DNA of 64,000 nt from Candidatus Siliceabacter maunaloa (GCA_024330185.1 JANDLV010000005.1:62001-126000); one strand, 5' to 3'; counted from the first letter of the stretch, positions 1 to 8,965 are shown. Made by a program: numbers and translations. The notes: a model not told the origin generated them from the letters alone.

Positions 1-2
1 GC

Positions 3-332
3 CCGGCGCTGTTCGTGCTCTCGCTCAAGGCCGGCGGGACCGGGCTGAACCTCACCGTCGCCAACCACGTCATCCACTTCGACCGCTGGTGGAACCCCGC
101 CGTAGAGGATCAGGCGACCGACCGGGCCTTCCGCATCGGGCAGCACAAGAACGTCCAGGTGCGCAAGCTCACCTGCGTCGGCACGCTCGAGGAGCGCATC
201 GACCGCCTGATCGCCGAGAAGCGAGAGCTGGCCGACCGCGTCGTGGGCAGCGGCGAGGCCGGCCTGACCGAGCTGGACACCGCGCAGCTGCGCGAGCTCG
301 TCGCGCTGTCCGCCGACGCCGTGGCCGCGTGA
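3..332 (+). CDS. SNF2/RapA-type DNA translocase, C-terminal end (partial)
   Basis: The window opens inside this gene, so only the last ~109 codons are present. The visible part is the end of helicase lobe 2: the motif V stretch [10 protein letters not shown] is followed by HFDRWWNP and then the motif VI segment [12 protein letters not shown] with its arginine finger. The last ~50 residues are a charged helical tail, as in many bacterial SNF2 proteins. Family members use ATP to translocate on double-stranded DNA and displace bound proteins or RNA polymerase. The TGA stop shares one base with the ATG of the SWIM zinc-finger gene, so the two are probably co-translated. The SNF2-SWIM pairing is common in actinobacteria and suggests a shared task. 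The precise role (repair or transcription recycling) is inference. Confidence 0.9.
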   Translation, partial: PALFVLSLKAGGTGLNLTVANHVIHFDRWWNPAVEDQATDRAFRIGQHKNVQVRKLTCVGTLEERIDRLIAEKRELADRVVGSGEAGLTELDTAQLRELVALSADAVAA

Positions 333-1195
333 TGCGCTCCGCAGACTTCGAGACCGCCCGCCCGCTGCCCGCCACCGAGGGCATCGTCGCGCGCGACGGC
401 GACGGCGAGGCCGTCGCAGCATGGTGGTCCCAGCGCTTCATCGCCGTGCTGGAGTCCTTCGGCGTCGGGGCTCGCCTGGAGCGCGGCCGCCGCTACGCCC
501 GCGACGGCCAGGTCACCGAGCTCGAGGTCGAACCGGGAATCGTGCTCGCCAAGGTCCAGGGCACGCGCTACACGCCCTACCGCGTGCGCATCCGCGCCAA
601 GCTGCTGTCCGAGCACCAGTGGCGGCGCGCGGAGCGCGCGCTGGCGGCGCAGGCCCTCCCGCTCGCCCAGCTGCTGGCGGGTCAGATGCCGCGCGACATC
701 GAGCAGCTCCTGCAGGCCTGCAAGCTCACTCTGTTTCCCGCCACCTACGACGACGTCAACTCCAGCTGCACGTGCCCGGACGCGGAGAACCCGTGCAAGC
801 ACATCGCCGCGGTCTACTACCTGCTGGCCGAGCGCTTCGACGCCGATCCGTTCCTGATCTTCACGTGGCGCGGGCGGACCGAGGAGGAGCTGCTCAGCGG
901 CCTGCGCGCGCGGCGGGGCCGCTCGAACCGCAAGCCCCGGACGCCGCCGCCCAGCACGCCCGGGCCCGCGGCGGCGGCCCCGGCCCCGGCCCCGGCGGAC
1001 CGGCCCTTCTGGAACGTCGGGCCCGAGCTCGCCGATCTGCGCATCAGCCCGCTCGCGGGCGAGGCGCCCGAGGCGCTGGTGCGTCGGCTGGGCCCCGCGC
1101 CGACCGCCGCGGGCAGCCTCGACCTGGCCGACGTGCTCGCGGGCATGTACGCGCAGCTCGCCGCGGCCGCCGAGCGGCGAGCGCTGGCCGAGTAG
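332..1195 (+). CDS. SWIM zinc-finger domain protein
   Basis: A 287-residue protein. The start is chosen at ATG 332, which overlaps the stop of the SNF2 gene by one base. The SWIM signature CxCx6CxH is complete at about residues 146-157 (CTCPDAENPCKH) and is followed by the helix HIAAVYYLL. SWIM fingers are predicted DNA- or protein-binding modules, and in bacteria they are often encoded next to SNF2 ATPases, as here. The N-terminal ~140 residues form a mixed domain containing two WW/RR-rich helices. After residue ~190 the chain is low-complexity (Arg, Pro, Ala) and probably disordered, ending in a short helical tail. It is likely the DNA-binding partner of the upstream translocase. No catalytic residues are visible. 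Confidence 0.85.
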   Translation: MRSADFETARPLPATEGIVARDGDGEAVAAWWSQRFIAVLESFGVGARLERGRRYARDGQVTELEVEPGIVLAKVQGTRYTPYRVRIRAKLLSEHQWRRAERALAAQALPLAQLLAGQMPRDIEQLLQACKLTLFPATYDDVNSSCTCPDAENPCKHIAAVYYLLAERFDADPFLIFTWRGRTEEELLSGLRARRGRSNRKPRTPPPSTPGPAAAAPAPAPADRPFWNVGPELADLRISPLAGEAPEALVRRLGPAPTAAGSLDLADVLAGMYAQLAAAAERRALAE

Positions 1196-1219
1196 CCAGC
1201 GGCGGTGCCGGTCCACCTG

Positions 1220-2215
1220 TCACCCGACGAGCGTGCCACTGCGGACGGGCGAAACAAATTGGATTGCCTGACGCGCTGGGCTGCGCGCCCGCGCTGGAAG
1301 GTCAGGCGCTACAGGCCGAACATCCGCCGCCAGCGCGGGACGCCGCCGGCTTTGGCGGCCGCGGAGTAGAGGGCACCCTTGCCTGCGGCTCCGGCCCTGG
1401 AGGCGGAGCGCCGCGAGCGCACGCTCCTGGCCGGTATTCAGCCGCAAGGGCGCACCGCTGCCGCCCGGCATCAGCGCGCTGAGGTCCGCCACGGTGGCGG
1501 CCACCCGCTCGTACTCCTCGGCGAGGCCCCGCACCAGGGAGCACGCCGGCATGCATGAGCACCGCCGTCTGGAACAGGCGCGCGACCCGTCCGCTGCCAT
1601 CGGCGAACGGGTGCACGTCGGTGATGGCGTAGTGCACGACGCCAGCCAGCACGAACGGCGGGCTGCCCGCCTCCAGCTTGCGATCCAGCCAACGAACATG
1701 CCGACCATCCGCGGCTCGACCTCATCCGGCGGCGGCCCCTCATACATGACCTTGCCGGTGAGGCGGTCGAAGACGACGGCGTGCCCGTCGCGCCAGGCGC
1801 CCTCGTGGTGAGGCTTGAAGTGAGGGTCGTCGTCGCGGCCCAGGCCGCGGGTGGCCGTGCCGTGCAGCGTCAACAGGAACCCTGGCGTCAGCTCCGGAGC
1901 CCCGCCTTCGAGTCGATGGTCGATGAGGTCCAGCGCCTTGACGTAGTTGACCAGTTCGATCTTCGCCCGGCTGTCGGTCGCCAGCTCGCCCCGGGCGGCC
2001 CGCTCGGCCTCGATGACCGGGAGCTGGTTGCCCTCTATAAGGTTGGAGTAGTGAACGGTGCCCGCGCGCGCGGAGGCCCGGAGCTGGTCAGCCACGGCTG
2101 GGAGGACCCGCGCGCCACGGATGGTCCCCAGCGCCGTGGAGATCCGCATCAGGCTCGCGGACAGCTCGGGCGTGTAGCGCCGGTAGGCGGCCGAGAACTC
2201 GATCGCGTCATCCAC
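1220..2215 (-). pseudogene. Fic-family protein, two compensating frameshifts
   Basis: The frame opening at GTG 2215 encodes an N-terminal Fic regulatory helix with the inhibitory motif SNLIEG (residues 57-62, the class II [S/T]xxxE[G/N] pattern). The Fic core motif HPFADGSGRVAR, however, lies in a second frame (about 1545-1690). The first frame resumes as LVRGLAEEYERV. A base is missing near 1690 (after FVGW) and one extra C lies near 1545 (gtgctccctggtg), so the net frame is restored but the catalytic segment is misread. Fic proteins usually transfer AMP to target hydroxyls. Here the motif also has Ser in place of Asn (DGSGR). Two small indels can be real decay or sequencing errors. The last ~90 residues are Arg/Pro-rich and unlike the family, suggesting further decay. 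Confidence 0.75.
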
Positions 2216-2939
2216 AGGCGCTTCGAAAGTCTACCGCTTAGAAGCAAAAGCCTCGCCCGGACTTCTCGGTCGCTTGCGTCGATCTACCGGTGAGTAGCAT
2301 AAGTCTTACCCGTAGGCGATCTGGTCCTGCCCTTCGAGGAGATCGAGGCGAAGGAGGCTGACGACGCGCAGGCCTACGGCGCGCTCGCCCCAGCGCGCCG
2401 GTCCCTTGGAGCGCGCTTGGTACCTGGTGAGCATGCTCGTCCAGGAGGGCTTCCCCGTGCCGCAGGTCCTTTACACGCAGTGGCGGTGTTCAACTCGAGT
2501 GGCACGCGGCGGGTACCGACCGGCCGAAGCTGTTGGCGCATGACGGCAGAGGCGGCAAGCGTCCGTCCTCGGCAGCGCTGGAGCTGCGTGGCGGTGAAGA
2601 AGGATGCTCCGGAACCGGGGCAAGCGCGACGCTCAGCCGCGGACTCGTGCTGCCAGTCAGAGCCCCGCCCGCCCCGAGTATCGCCTGGCAGCGCCGGGCG
2701 TGATGGCGCGCGTACGTGCCAGCAGCCGCTCCCTGGCGGCGGCGCGGCCGTCATCGTCGCCACCCGCCTTCACACCAAGGGTCCGTGCAAGAACAAGTGC
2801 TCGGGTTGGGGTGCCGGATCGTGGATGCCCGGGGTCGCACGATTCCGCCGTCGATACTGGTTGTATCGACAAGGAATCGGGTGGCTCCGGGCGCCACGAG
2901 ACGGTGTCCCAACCCCGCAGTTGTTCTTGGACGGGCCCC
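2216..2939. other. Gene-poor interval between Fic and the GH remnant
   Basis: About 720 bases with no reading frame that looks like a protein family on either strand. Open frames here are arginine/proline-rich shadows typical of GC-rich DNA. On the minus strand a TAGACT box lies just upstream of the Fic GTG and could be its -10. The related strings aagtctaccg and aagtcttaccc near 2228 and 2300 form a loose direct repeat. The right edge abuts a GH gene that starts abruptly in mid-domain, so the interval ends at a rearrangement junction near 2940. Confidence 0.4.
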
Positions 2940-2942
2940 AAG

Positions 2943-3624
2943 GTCTTCGCCCACGCGGCGTCGCGTCGCTACCCGAGCGCGACGTCGTGGCTGATCTGGG
3001 GCGAGCCCAACCGCGAGGGCAACTACGAGCCGGCGCTCGACGCCGGCGAGGACGTCGCGCAGGCCGAGCCGCGCCACTACGCGCCTGCTCGACGCCGCCT
3101 ACGGCGCGCTGAAGGACGCCGACGGCGCCGACAGCGTGATCGGCGGCAACACGTTCACCGTGGGCGAGGTCCTGCCGCGCGACTGGATCGCCAACCTGCG
3201 CCTGCCCGACGGCGGGCCGCCGCGGATGGACCTCTACGGCCACAACCCCTACACCACGCGCCGGCCCGCCCTGGTCAAGGAGCCGCTGGTCCAGGGCAGC
3301 GCCGACATCTCCGACCTCGACACGTTCGCCGGCTGGCTCGACGAGGACCTGCGGCCCGGGCTGGCGATCTTCGTGTCGGAGTTCACCGTCCCCACCGACC
3401 ACCCCAACTACGTCCTCAACGTGCACGTCGACCGCAAGACGCAGGCCGAGTGGCTTCAAGCGGCCTTCGCCATCGCCAAGAGCTCGCGACGCATCCACAC
3501 GCTGGGGTGGTTCCAGCTGCGCGACCAGCCACCCAACGCCCGCGGCGACCAGGCCAACTGGGGACTCATCTACGACCAGGGGCGCAGGAAACCAGCCTTC
3601 GACACCTTCGCGCGGGCCGAGTAG
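2943..3624 (+). pseudogene. Secreted GH-A-like glycosidase, 5'-truncated and frameshifted
   Basis: Homology to the intact paralogue at 7758 starts in mid-protein at FAHAASRRYPS, so the signal peptide and about 150 N-terminal residues are missing. The acid/base-like motif WLIWGEPN is present near 3000. The frame breaks near 3081-3085, where one base is missing: RHYA should run into LLDAAYGAL, which resumes one frame over. The rest (IGGNTFTVGEV, DLYGHNPYTTR, FVSEFTVP with the second catalytic Glu, TLGWFQLRDQP) is intact to the stop. It lies 133 bases upstream of a SAM methyltransferase gene, the same order as in the second block (GH at 7758, methyltransferase at 10.1 kb). It cannot give a secreted enzyme as it stands. 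Confidence 0.85.
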
Positions 3625-3743
3625 CCAGGCCCCTCAACGAGTCGAGCCCGACGCGCAGGCCCAGGCTCGAGATGCTTAGGGGGAAGAGGCCTCGAAAGGC
3701 GTCAACCCCCTTTGGAGGGCGGCCAGCACACCTGACCTAGAGG

Positions 3744-3749
3744 TACCCT
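3744..3749 (+). promoter_or_regulatory. Candidate -10 box, leaderless start of the methyltransferase
   Basis: TACCCT lies 8 bases upstream of GTG 3758. An overlapping alternative TATTAA (3749-3754) is closer to consensus but only 3 bases from the GTG. No Shine-Dalgarno sequence is visible, which fits leaderless translation. Confidence 0.35.
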
Positions 3750-3757
3750 ATTAATCT

Positions 3758-4459
3758 GTGGCCGCCGCCGACGAAGCAGACCGGCAGCGAGTGGAATCGG
3801 TCTACGGCGCCTACGCGGCCGACCCGCGGAAGGCCGCGGCCTGGGCGAGCGGGAACCCGGGCAATCGTGCGATCCGCGAGGAGGTGGCCGCGCGGATCGT
3901 GGGGCTCGCCCTCGCGACCGAGGGTCCGGTGCTGGACGCCGGGTGCGGCACGGGCTGGTGGCTGACTCGCCTGGCCGCAGCGGGCGTGCCGCCCCAGCGG
4001 CTGACCGGCGTGGACCTGCTTGCGGACCGGGTGGCGGCGGCGGGCCGGCGCGCACCCGGCACGCAGGCCCACACCGCCGACGCGCGTGCGCTCCCCTTCG
4101 AGGACGCGCGCTTCGACCTGGTCCTGCTCTTCACCGTGCTCTCCTCCCTACACGACGCGTCCGCCGTGCGACGCGCCCTCGACGAGGCCGCGCGGGTGAC
4201 GGCGCCGGGCGGCACCGTGGTCATCTGGGAACCCCGCGTGCCCACGCTCAACCGCGCGACCCGGCGCGTGCGCGAACGCGACGTGACCGCCGTCCTGGGC
4301 CCCGGCGTGTCAAGCCGGCCGATCACCCTGCTCCCTCCCCTCGCCCGCCGCCTTGGCCGCGCGACGCCGCGGCTCTACCCGGCGCTCGCCCGCGTGCCGC
4401 CGCTGCGCAGCCACCGCCTGATGGAGTGGCGCCGCCCGCAGGCGAGCACGTCAGCGTAA
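3758..4459 (+). CDS. Class I SAM-dependent methyltransferase (copy 1)
   Basis: 233 residues from GTG 3758. SAM motif I VLDAGCGTGWWL is at residues 58-69, the acidic end of strand 2 in TGVDLLADR, and the motif II/III region DARALPFEDARFDLV is followed by the post-motif PGGTVVIWEPR. This is the UbiE/Methyltransf_11 type of fold, acting on small molecules or glycolipids. The substrate is not evident. The ~70 C-terminal residues (RPITLLPPLARRLG and LRSHRLMEWRRP) are shared with a broken second copy at 10.1 kb. In actinobacterial sugar clusters such genes often methylate glycans or nucleotide sugars. It follows the GH remnant, and its stop codon overlaps the -10 box of the next small gene. Confidence 0.85.
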   Translation: MAAADEADRQRVESVYGAYAADPRKAAAWASGNPGNRAIREEVAARIVGLALATEGPVLDAGCGTGWWLTRLAAAGVPPQRLTGVDLLADRVAAAGRRAPGTQAHTADARALPFEDARFDLVLLFTVLSSLHDASAVRRALDEAARVTAPGGTVVIWEPRVPTLNRATRRVRERDVTAVLGPGVSSRPITLLPPLARRLGRATPRLYPALARVPPLRSHRLMEWRRPQASTSA

Positions 4460-4462
4460 GCT
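4457..4462 (+). promoter_or_regulatory. Candidate -10 box TAAGCT, leaderless start
   Basis: TAAGCT begins in the stop codon of the methyltransferase and ends 6 bases before GTG 4469. No ribosome binding site lies between, so transcription starting at the GTG itself is likely. Confidence 0.4.
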
Positions 4463-4468
4463 CGGACC

Positions 4469-4651
4469 GTGCCCTTTAGCTACCGGCCGCCGCGCAAACG
4501 ACTCGGCAAGCACGTCCATGTCGGGCTCTCGAGGCGTGGGGCCTCGATCGGCGTTCGCGGCGGGCGGCTCGGGCTGAACCTGGGCCGGCGCGGCCTCAGC
4601 GGCACGGTACGGCTGACCCGTGCCCTGCGCTACCGCTTCGGCCGGAAGTAA
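4469..4651 (+). CDS. Small DUF4236-like protein
   Basis: A 60-residue basic protein from GTG 4469. The pattern of alternating strands and glycines (VHVGLSRRGASIGVRGG, LGLNLGRRGLSG, ending in ALRYRFGRK) resembles the DUF4236 domain, a short all-beta repeat found at the N-terminus of membrane-associated or standalone small proteins. It lacks a membrane segment and any catalytic motif. It lies between the methyltransferase and the convergent rml operon and has its own likely leaderless promoter. Function is unknown. The family assignment rests on pattern recognition of a short sequence, so it is moderate. Confidence 0.55.
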   Translation: MPFSYRPPRKRLGKHVHVGLSRRGASIGVRGGRLGLNLGRRGLSGTVRLTRALRYRFGRK

Positions 4652-4705
4652 CGCCCTCGCGAGCCACCGCCTGCATCACGGTCGCGGGAGCGCGACGTTG
4701 AGCGA

Positions 4706-5692
4706 CTAGCCCAGCGCCCGCCCGTACTGGCGCTGGTAGTAGGCGCGGTAGTCGCCCGAGCGGATGGGCTCCCACCACCACGCGTTGTCCACATACCAGG
4801 CGACGGTCTGCGCCAGGCCGTCGGCGAAGCGCACCTGGGCCTCCCAGCCCAGGGCAGCGATCTTCTGGGAGCCCAGCGAGTAGCGGCGGTCGTGGCCGGG
4901 GCGATCGGTGACGTACTCGATCAGCGACTCGTCGCGGCCGGTCAGCTCGAGGATGCGCTGTACGACCTGGAGGTTGGGGCATTCGTCGGGGCCCCCGACG
5001 TTGTAGGCCTCCCCGGGTCGTCCGTGGGCCAGCGCGACGCCGATCGCGCGCGCGAAGTCATCGACGTGCAGCCAGTTGCGCACCTGCATCCCGTCGCCGT
5101 AGACGGGCAGGCGGTCGGCGGCCAGGGCGTTTAGGACCATGAGCGGGATGAGCTTCTCGGGGTACTGGCGCGGGCCGTAGTTGTTGGAGCCCCGGCAGAT
5201 CACGGTCTCCAGGGCGTAGGTGTGGAAGTAGGAGGCGACCAGGAGGTCGGCGCCGGCCTTGGTCGCGCTGTAGGGGGAGGAGGGCGCCAGCGGGCTGTGC
5301 TCGGTGAAGGAGCCCTGCGCGATGGAGCCATAGACCTCGTCGGTCGAGATCTGCACGAAGCGCACGGCGCGCCGGCGGGCCTCCTCCAGCAACACCCAGG
5401 TGCCCACGGCGTGGGTGGTCACGAACGCGTCGGGCTGCGCGATCGAGCGGTCCACGTGGGTCTCGGCGGCGAAGTTGACCACCGCGTCGACGCCCTCCAT
5501 CGCGCGTGCCACCGCGGCGGCGTCCTCGATCCCGGCCTCGATCAGCGCGACGTCGAGGCCGTCGAGGTTCTCGCGGCGCCCCGCGTAGGTGAGCTTGTCC
5601 AGCACCACGACCTCGTCACCGTGCTCGACCAGGCGTACCCGCACGAACGCCGAGCCGATGAACCCCGCGCCGCCGCAGACCAGCAGCCTCAC
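4706..5692 (-). CDS. rmlB: dTDP-glucose 4,6-dehydratase
   Basis: 328 residues from GTG 5692, which overlaps the rmlD stop by 4 bases (GTGA). An upstream in-frame extension lies within rmlD and is rejected because the Rossmann strand RLLVCGGAGFIG begins right after this GTG. The NAD-binding GGAGFIG is at residues 7-13, the dehydratase motif STDEVYG at 116-122 (Asp118, Glu119 as proton donor/acceptor), and the YxxxK pair in SPYSATKAG at Tyr141/Lys145. The enzyme converts dTDP-glucose to dTDP-4-keto-6-deoxyglucose in the cytoplasm. It is the last gene of the operon rmlA-rmlD-rmlB. No rmlC (3,5-epimerase) is in the window, so dTDP-rhamnose synthesis needs one elsewhere. Confidence 0.95.
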   Translation of the reverse strand: MRLLVCGGAGFIGSAFVRVRLVEHGDEVVVLDKLTYAGRRENLDGLDVALIEAGIEDAAAVARAMEGVDAVVNFAAETHVDRSIAQPDAFVTTHAVGTWVLLEEARRRAVRFVQISTDEVYGSIAQGSFTEHSPLAPSSPYSATKAGADLLVASYFHTYALETVICRGSNNYGPRQYPEKLIPLMVLNALAADRLPVYGDGMQVRNWLHVDDFARAIGVALAHGRPGEAYNVGGPDECPNLQVVQRILELTGRDESLIEYVTDRPGHDRRYSLGSQKIAALGWEAQVRFADGLAQTVAWYVDNAWWWEPIRSGDYRAYYQRQYGRALG

Positions 5693-6540
5693 GCCGAGGA
5701 CACCGCCATGCGTTCGTCGAGGTAACCCTGAAGTCCGTCCTGCCACGGGGGAAGCCACACCGGATCGGACCGCTCGGTTCCCAGCACGCTGTAGGCCGGC
5801 CGGGGCGCCGGGCGTTGGAACTGGTCGCTCGTGGTGGGCTGCACGCGGCAGTCCACCCCGGCCCGCTTGAAGGCCTCGGCCGCAAGGTCATACCACGAGC
5901 ACGCCCCGCCACCCGCGACGTGATGGACGCCGGTATCATCACCGCGCTCGGCAAGCTCCACCAAGCCACTGGCCAGATGCCCGGTCCATGTCGGCGAGCC
6001 GAGCTGGTCGGTGACTACTGCGACCTCGTCGCGCTGCGCGCCCACGCCCAGCATGGTGTCCACGAAATTGCGCCCGCCCGCGCCGAACAGCCACGCGGTG
6101 CGCACGATCGCGTGACGCGGGTTGGCGGTGGCCACGGCGACCTCGCCGCCCAGCTTGGTCGCGCCGTATACGCCCAAGGGGCCGACCCGATCGGATTCCA
6201 CCCACGGCTCGCGCTTGGAGCCGTCGAAGACGTAGTCAGTGGAGACGTGGATGATCAAAGCGCCGACCGCGGCGGCCGCGCGCGCGAGATGGCCCGGACC
6301 CTCGCCGTTGACGGCCTGCGCCATCGCGAAGTCGTCCTGCGCGCCGTCTACGTCTGTGTACGCGGCGCAGTTGATCACCGTCTCGGGGCAATGGTCGCCG
6401 ACACTCCGCTCGACCGCCTCCCCGTCGGCGATGTCCAACTCGTGCCGCACGAGCGCGCGCACGTCGTGCCCGCCTTCCCTCGCCGCCGCGGCCACGGCGT
6501 GGCCCAGCATGCCCCCGGCTCCGGTCACGAGGAGACGCAC
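5689..6540 (-). CDS. rmlD: dTDP-4-dehydrorhamnose reductase
   Basis: 283 residues from GTG 6540, two bases after the rmlA stop. The NAD(P)-binding strand RLLVTGAGGMLG is at the N-terminus. STDYVFDG and the catalytic YGATKLGGE (YxxxK) are typical of RmlD, as is the C-terminal RPAYSVLGTER segment. It reduces dTDP-4-keto-6-deoxysugar to the final dTDP-6-deoxyhexose, normally dTDP-L-rhamnose. Length matches the family (about 280-300). It is translationally coupled to rmlB by a 4-base overlap. Together with rmlA it provides activated deoxysugar for the glycan genes that fill most of the window. Confidence 0.94.
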   Translation of the reverse strand: MRLLVTGAGGMLGHAVAAAAREGGHDVRALVRHELDIADGEAVERSVGDHCPETVINCAAYTDVDGAQDDFAMAQAVNGEGPGHLARAAAAVGALIIHVSTDYVFDGSKREPWVESDRVGPLGVYGATKLGGEVAVATANPRHAIVRTAWLFGAGGRNFVDTMLGVGAQRDEVAVVTDQLGSPTWTGHLASGLVELAERGDDTGVHHVAGGGACSWYDLAAEAFKRAGVDCRVQPTTSDQFQRPAPRPAYSVLGTERSDPVWLPPWQDGLQGYLDERMAVSSA

Positions 6541-6542
6541 GG

Positions 6543-7607
6543 CTACAGGATCCCGATCTCTGAGTTGTCGCCCACCATGAACCGATACGCGCGCGGCTGG
6601 CCGGCCCCACGACCGATGCGCACATTGCGTCCCAGCAGGGAGCTCTCCATGCGGCCCTCCAGCCCGGTGACCGACGAGCCGGCCAGCAGGATCGAGTGCT
6701 CCACCTCGGCGCGCTCGATCGTGCAGTCCTCGCCGATCGCGGTGTAAGGGCCCACGTAGCAGTCCACCAGCCGCGCGCCCGCGCCGATGATCGCCGGGCC
6801 ACGCACCGTGCAGCGCTCCAGGCGCGCACCGGGCTCGACGACCACGCGGCCGTGGCAGGAGGAGTCGACCAGCTCGCCCTGCACCCGCCCGTCGACGCGG
6901 TCGAGCACGAGGCGGTTGGCCTCCAGCATGTCGTCCAGACGCCCGGTGTCCTTCCACCACCCCACCACGACATGGGGCTCCACCCGACGATCGCTGTCGA
7001 CGAGATGCTGGATCGCGTCGGTGATCTCCAACTCGCCCCGCGCGCTGGGCGTGATCGCCCGCGCCGCGTCGTGGATGGCCGGCGTGAACATGTACACGCC
7101 CACCAGCGCCAGATCGGTCGCCGGCCGGGCCGGCTTCTCGGCCAGGCGCACCACCCGGCCGTCCTTCAACTCGGCCACACCGTAGTTCTCGGGGTCGGGC
7201 ACCGGGGTGAGGAGGATGAGGGCCTCGGGGCGGTGCTCGCGAAAGGCGGCCACGAGCTCCACGATCCCGCCCTGGAGCAGGTTGTCGCCCAGGTACATCA
7301 CGAAGGGCTCCTCACCCAGGAACGGCTCGGCGGTCAGCACCGCGTGGGCGAGCCCCAGCGGACGGGCCTGCTCGATGTAGGTGATGCGCAGGCCGAACCG
7401 CGAGCCATCGCCCGTGGTCTCACGGATCTCGCCGCCCGTCTCGGGCGCAACGATGATCCCCACCTCCACGATGCCCGCCGCCGCCATCGCCTCCAGGCCA
7501 TAGAAGAGCACCGGCTTGTTGGCCACCGGCACCAACTGCTTCGCGCTCGTATGGGTGATCGGGCGCAGACGCGTGCCCTTGCCCCCTGACAAGATCAACC
7601 CCTTCAT
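6543..7607 (-). CDS. rmlA: Glucose-1-phosphate thymidylyltransferase, long form
   Basis: 354 residues from ATG 7607. The nucleotidyltransferase signature LSGGKGTRLRPIT and the following Lys-containing AKQLVPVANKP are at the N-terminus, and MYLGDN supplies the metal-binding Asp. The C-terminal ~110 residues are hexapeptide-like repeats (left-handed beta helix: CTVRGPAIIGAGARLVD, then YTAIGEDCTI), so this is the long StrD/RmlA-long type rather than the ~290-residue short form. It makes dTDP-glucose from dTTP and glucose-1-phosphate and is the first gene of the operon. The long form is frequent in actinobacterial deoxysugar and antibiotic-sugar clusters. The upstream neighbour, a GH gene, is divergent. 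Confidence 0.93.
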   Translation of the reverse strand: MKGLILSGGKGTRLRPITHTSAKQLVPVANKPVLFYGLEAMAAAGIVEVGIIVAPETGGEIRETTGDGSRFGLRITYIEQARPLGLAHAVLTAEPFLGEEPFVMYLGDNLLQGGIVELVAAFREHRPEALILLTPVPDPENYGVAELKDGRVVRLAEKPARPATDLALVGVYMFTPAIHDAARAITPSARGELEITDAIQHLVDSDRRVEPHVVVGWWKDTGRLDDMLEANRLVLDRVDGRVQGELVDSSCHGRVVVEPGARLERCTVRGPAIIGAGARLVDCYVGPYTAIGEDCTIERAEVEHSILLAGSSVTGLEGRMESSLLGRNVRIGRGAGQPRAYRFMVGDNSEIGIL

Positions 7608-7757
7608 GACGAGACCAGGTCGCGGCGGGACACGGCCCGCGCAGGCTACCGGCGTGACCCGATCGTTGAGTCCAGGGCCGAGGTCATCGAATGCGTGAAC
7701 TCGTCAGGGTCGGCGCATGCGCCAGCCGCGGCACTCTCTCTAGGATCCGTCACGTCG

Positions 7758-8921
7758 ATGCGTCGCGCCGGTGGACTCCTGCTCGTCGCGGCCCTCGTCG
7801 CGGCCCTCGTCATCGCGGTCTGGCCGGACGGATCGCCCCAGCCGGGGCCGTCGGCCGCACCCCTTGTCGAGCCGGCTCCCGGGCCCGCCGGCGCCCGCAA
7901 AGCGATGTGGGGCCCCGTGGTCCACGAGGGCCGCTCCCAGTTCCCCATCTACGAGGAGCTTGGAGTCGACACCTTCCAGTACACGCTGACCTGGGACACG
8001 GTGGCGCCTGACCGCCCCGCGGATCCGCGCGATCCCGCGGACCCCGCTTACCGCTGGCCCGCCGAGCTCGACCTCGCTGTGCGCGAGGCTGCGCGATACG
8101 GGATCGAGCTTTCGGTCACGATCACCTTCGCGCCCGAGTGGGCCAACGGCAGCCAGGGACGCACCGCGCCGCCGACCGACCCGCGGGCCTACGCCGACTT
8201 CGCCTATGCGGCCTCGCGCCGCTACCCCAGCGTGGCCTCATGGCTCATCTGGGGCGAGCCCAACCGCGCCGGCAACTTCGAGCCCCAGCTCCCCCGCGGG
8301 GAAGGTGTCGCACAGGGCAAGCCGAGGCACTACGCCATCCTGCTCGACGCCGCCTACGGCGCTCTCAAGGAGGCCGACGCCGCCGACAACGTCATCGGGG
8401 GCAACACCTTCACCGTGGGGGAGGTCCTACCGCGCGACTGGATCGCCAACCTGCGCCTGCCCAACGGCAAGCCGCCGCGCATGGATCTGTACGGCCACAA
8501 CCCCTATACGACGCGCCGTCCGGACCTCGGCGAGGAGCCACTGGTGGACGGCACGGCCGACTTCTCCGACCTCGACACGCTCGCCGGATGGATCGACGAG
8601 AACCTCCGGCCGCCGCCGCTGCGACGCGGCCCGGAGACGATGCGACTGCCGACCGAGCTCCCGCTCTACCTGTCGGAGTTCACGGTCCCCACCGACCAGC
8701 CCAACTACGTCCTGAACGTCCACGTCGACCGCGAGACCCAGGCGCAGTGGCTCGACGCCGCGTTCACCATCGTCGAGGGCTCAGATCGCATCCACACGCT
8801 GGGCTGGTTCCAGCTACGCGATCAGCCACCCAACGCCGATGGCGACGAGGCCAGATGGGGACTCATCGACAACGAGGGACGCAGGAAGCCCGCCTTCGAC
8901 GTGTTCGCCGGCGCGAGGTAG
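7758..8921 (+). CDS. Secreted GH-A-like glycosidase, copy 2 (intact)
   Basis: 387 residues from ATG 7758. An alternative start at 7695 only adds a tail before the hydrophobic segment and is less likely. The chain starts MRRAGGLLLVAALVAALVIAV, a signal peptide or signal anchor, then a Pro-rich linker. The catalytic-like domain runs from KAMWGPV to the end. The candidate acid/base Glu167 lies in WLIWGEPN and the candidate nucleophile Glu307 in LYLSEFTVP, the arrangement of clan GH-A (beta/alpha)8 glycosidases such as GH39 and GH5. The residue before the acid/base Glu is Gly, not the usual Asn. It is a paralogue of the GHs at 2.9, 47.8 and 49.2 kb and of a remnant at 16.6 kb. It probably acts on extracellular polysaccharide. 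The substrate is unknown. Confidence 0.8.
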   Translation: MRRAGGLLLVAALVAALVIAVWPDGSPQPGPSAAPLVEPAPGPAGARKAMWGPVVHEGRSQFPIYEELGVDTFQYTLTWDTVAPDRPADPRDPADPAYRWPAELDLAVREAARYGIELSVTITFAPEWANGSQGRTAPPTDPRAYADFAYAASRRYPSVASWLIWGEPNRAGNFEPQLPRGEGVAQGKPRHYAILLDAAYGALKEADAADNVIGGNTFTVGEVLPRDWIANLRLPNGKPPRMDLYGHNPYTTRRPDLGEEPLVDGTADFSDLDTLAGWIDENLRPPPLRRGPETMRLPTELPLYLSEFTVPTDQPNYVLNVHVDRETQAQWLDAAFTIVEGSDRIHTLGWFQLRDQPPNADGDEARWGLIDNEGRRKPAFDVFAGAR

Positions 8922-8965
8922 GGCTCTTGGTTTCAGATTCGGCCGTCTTTTCCGGTACGACTCGC

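Noticed and set aside
2417-3112. Open frames between the Fic gene and the GH remnant
   Set aside because: Low-complexity Arg/Pro/Ala sequence without start context or family resemblance, and they change frame relative to the GH homology.
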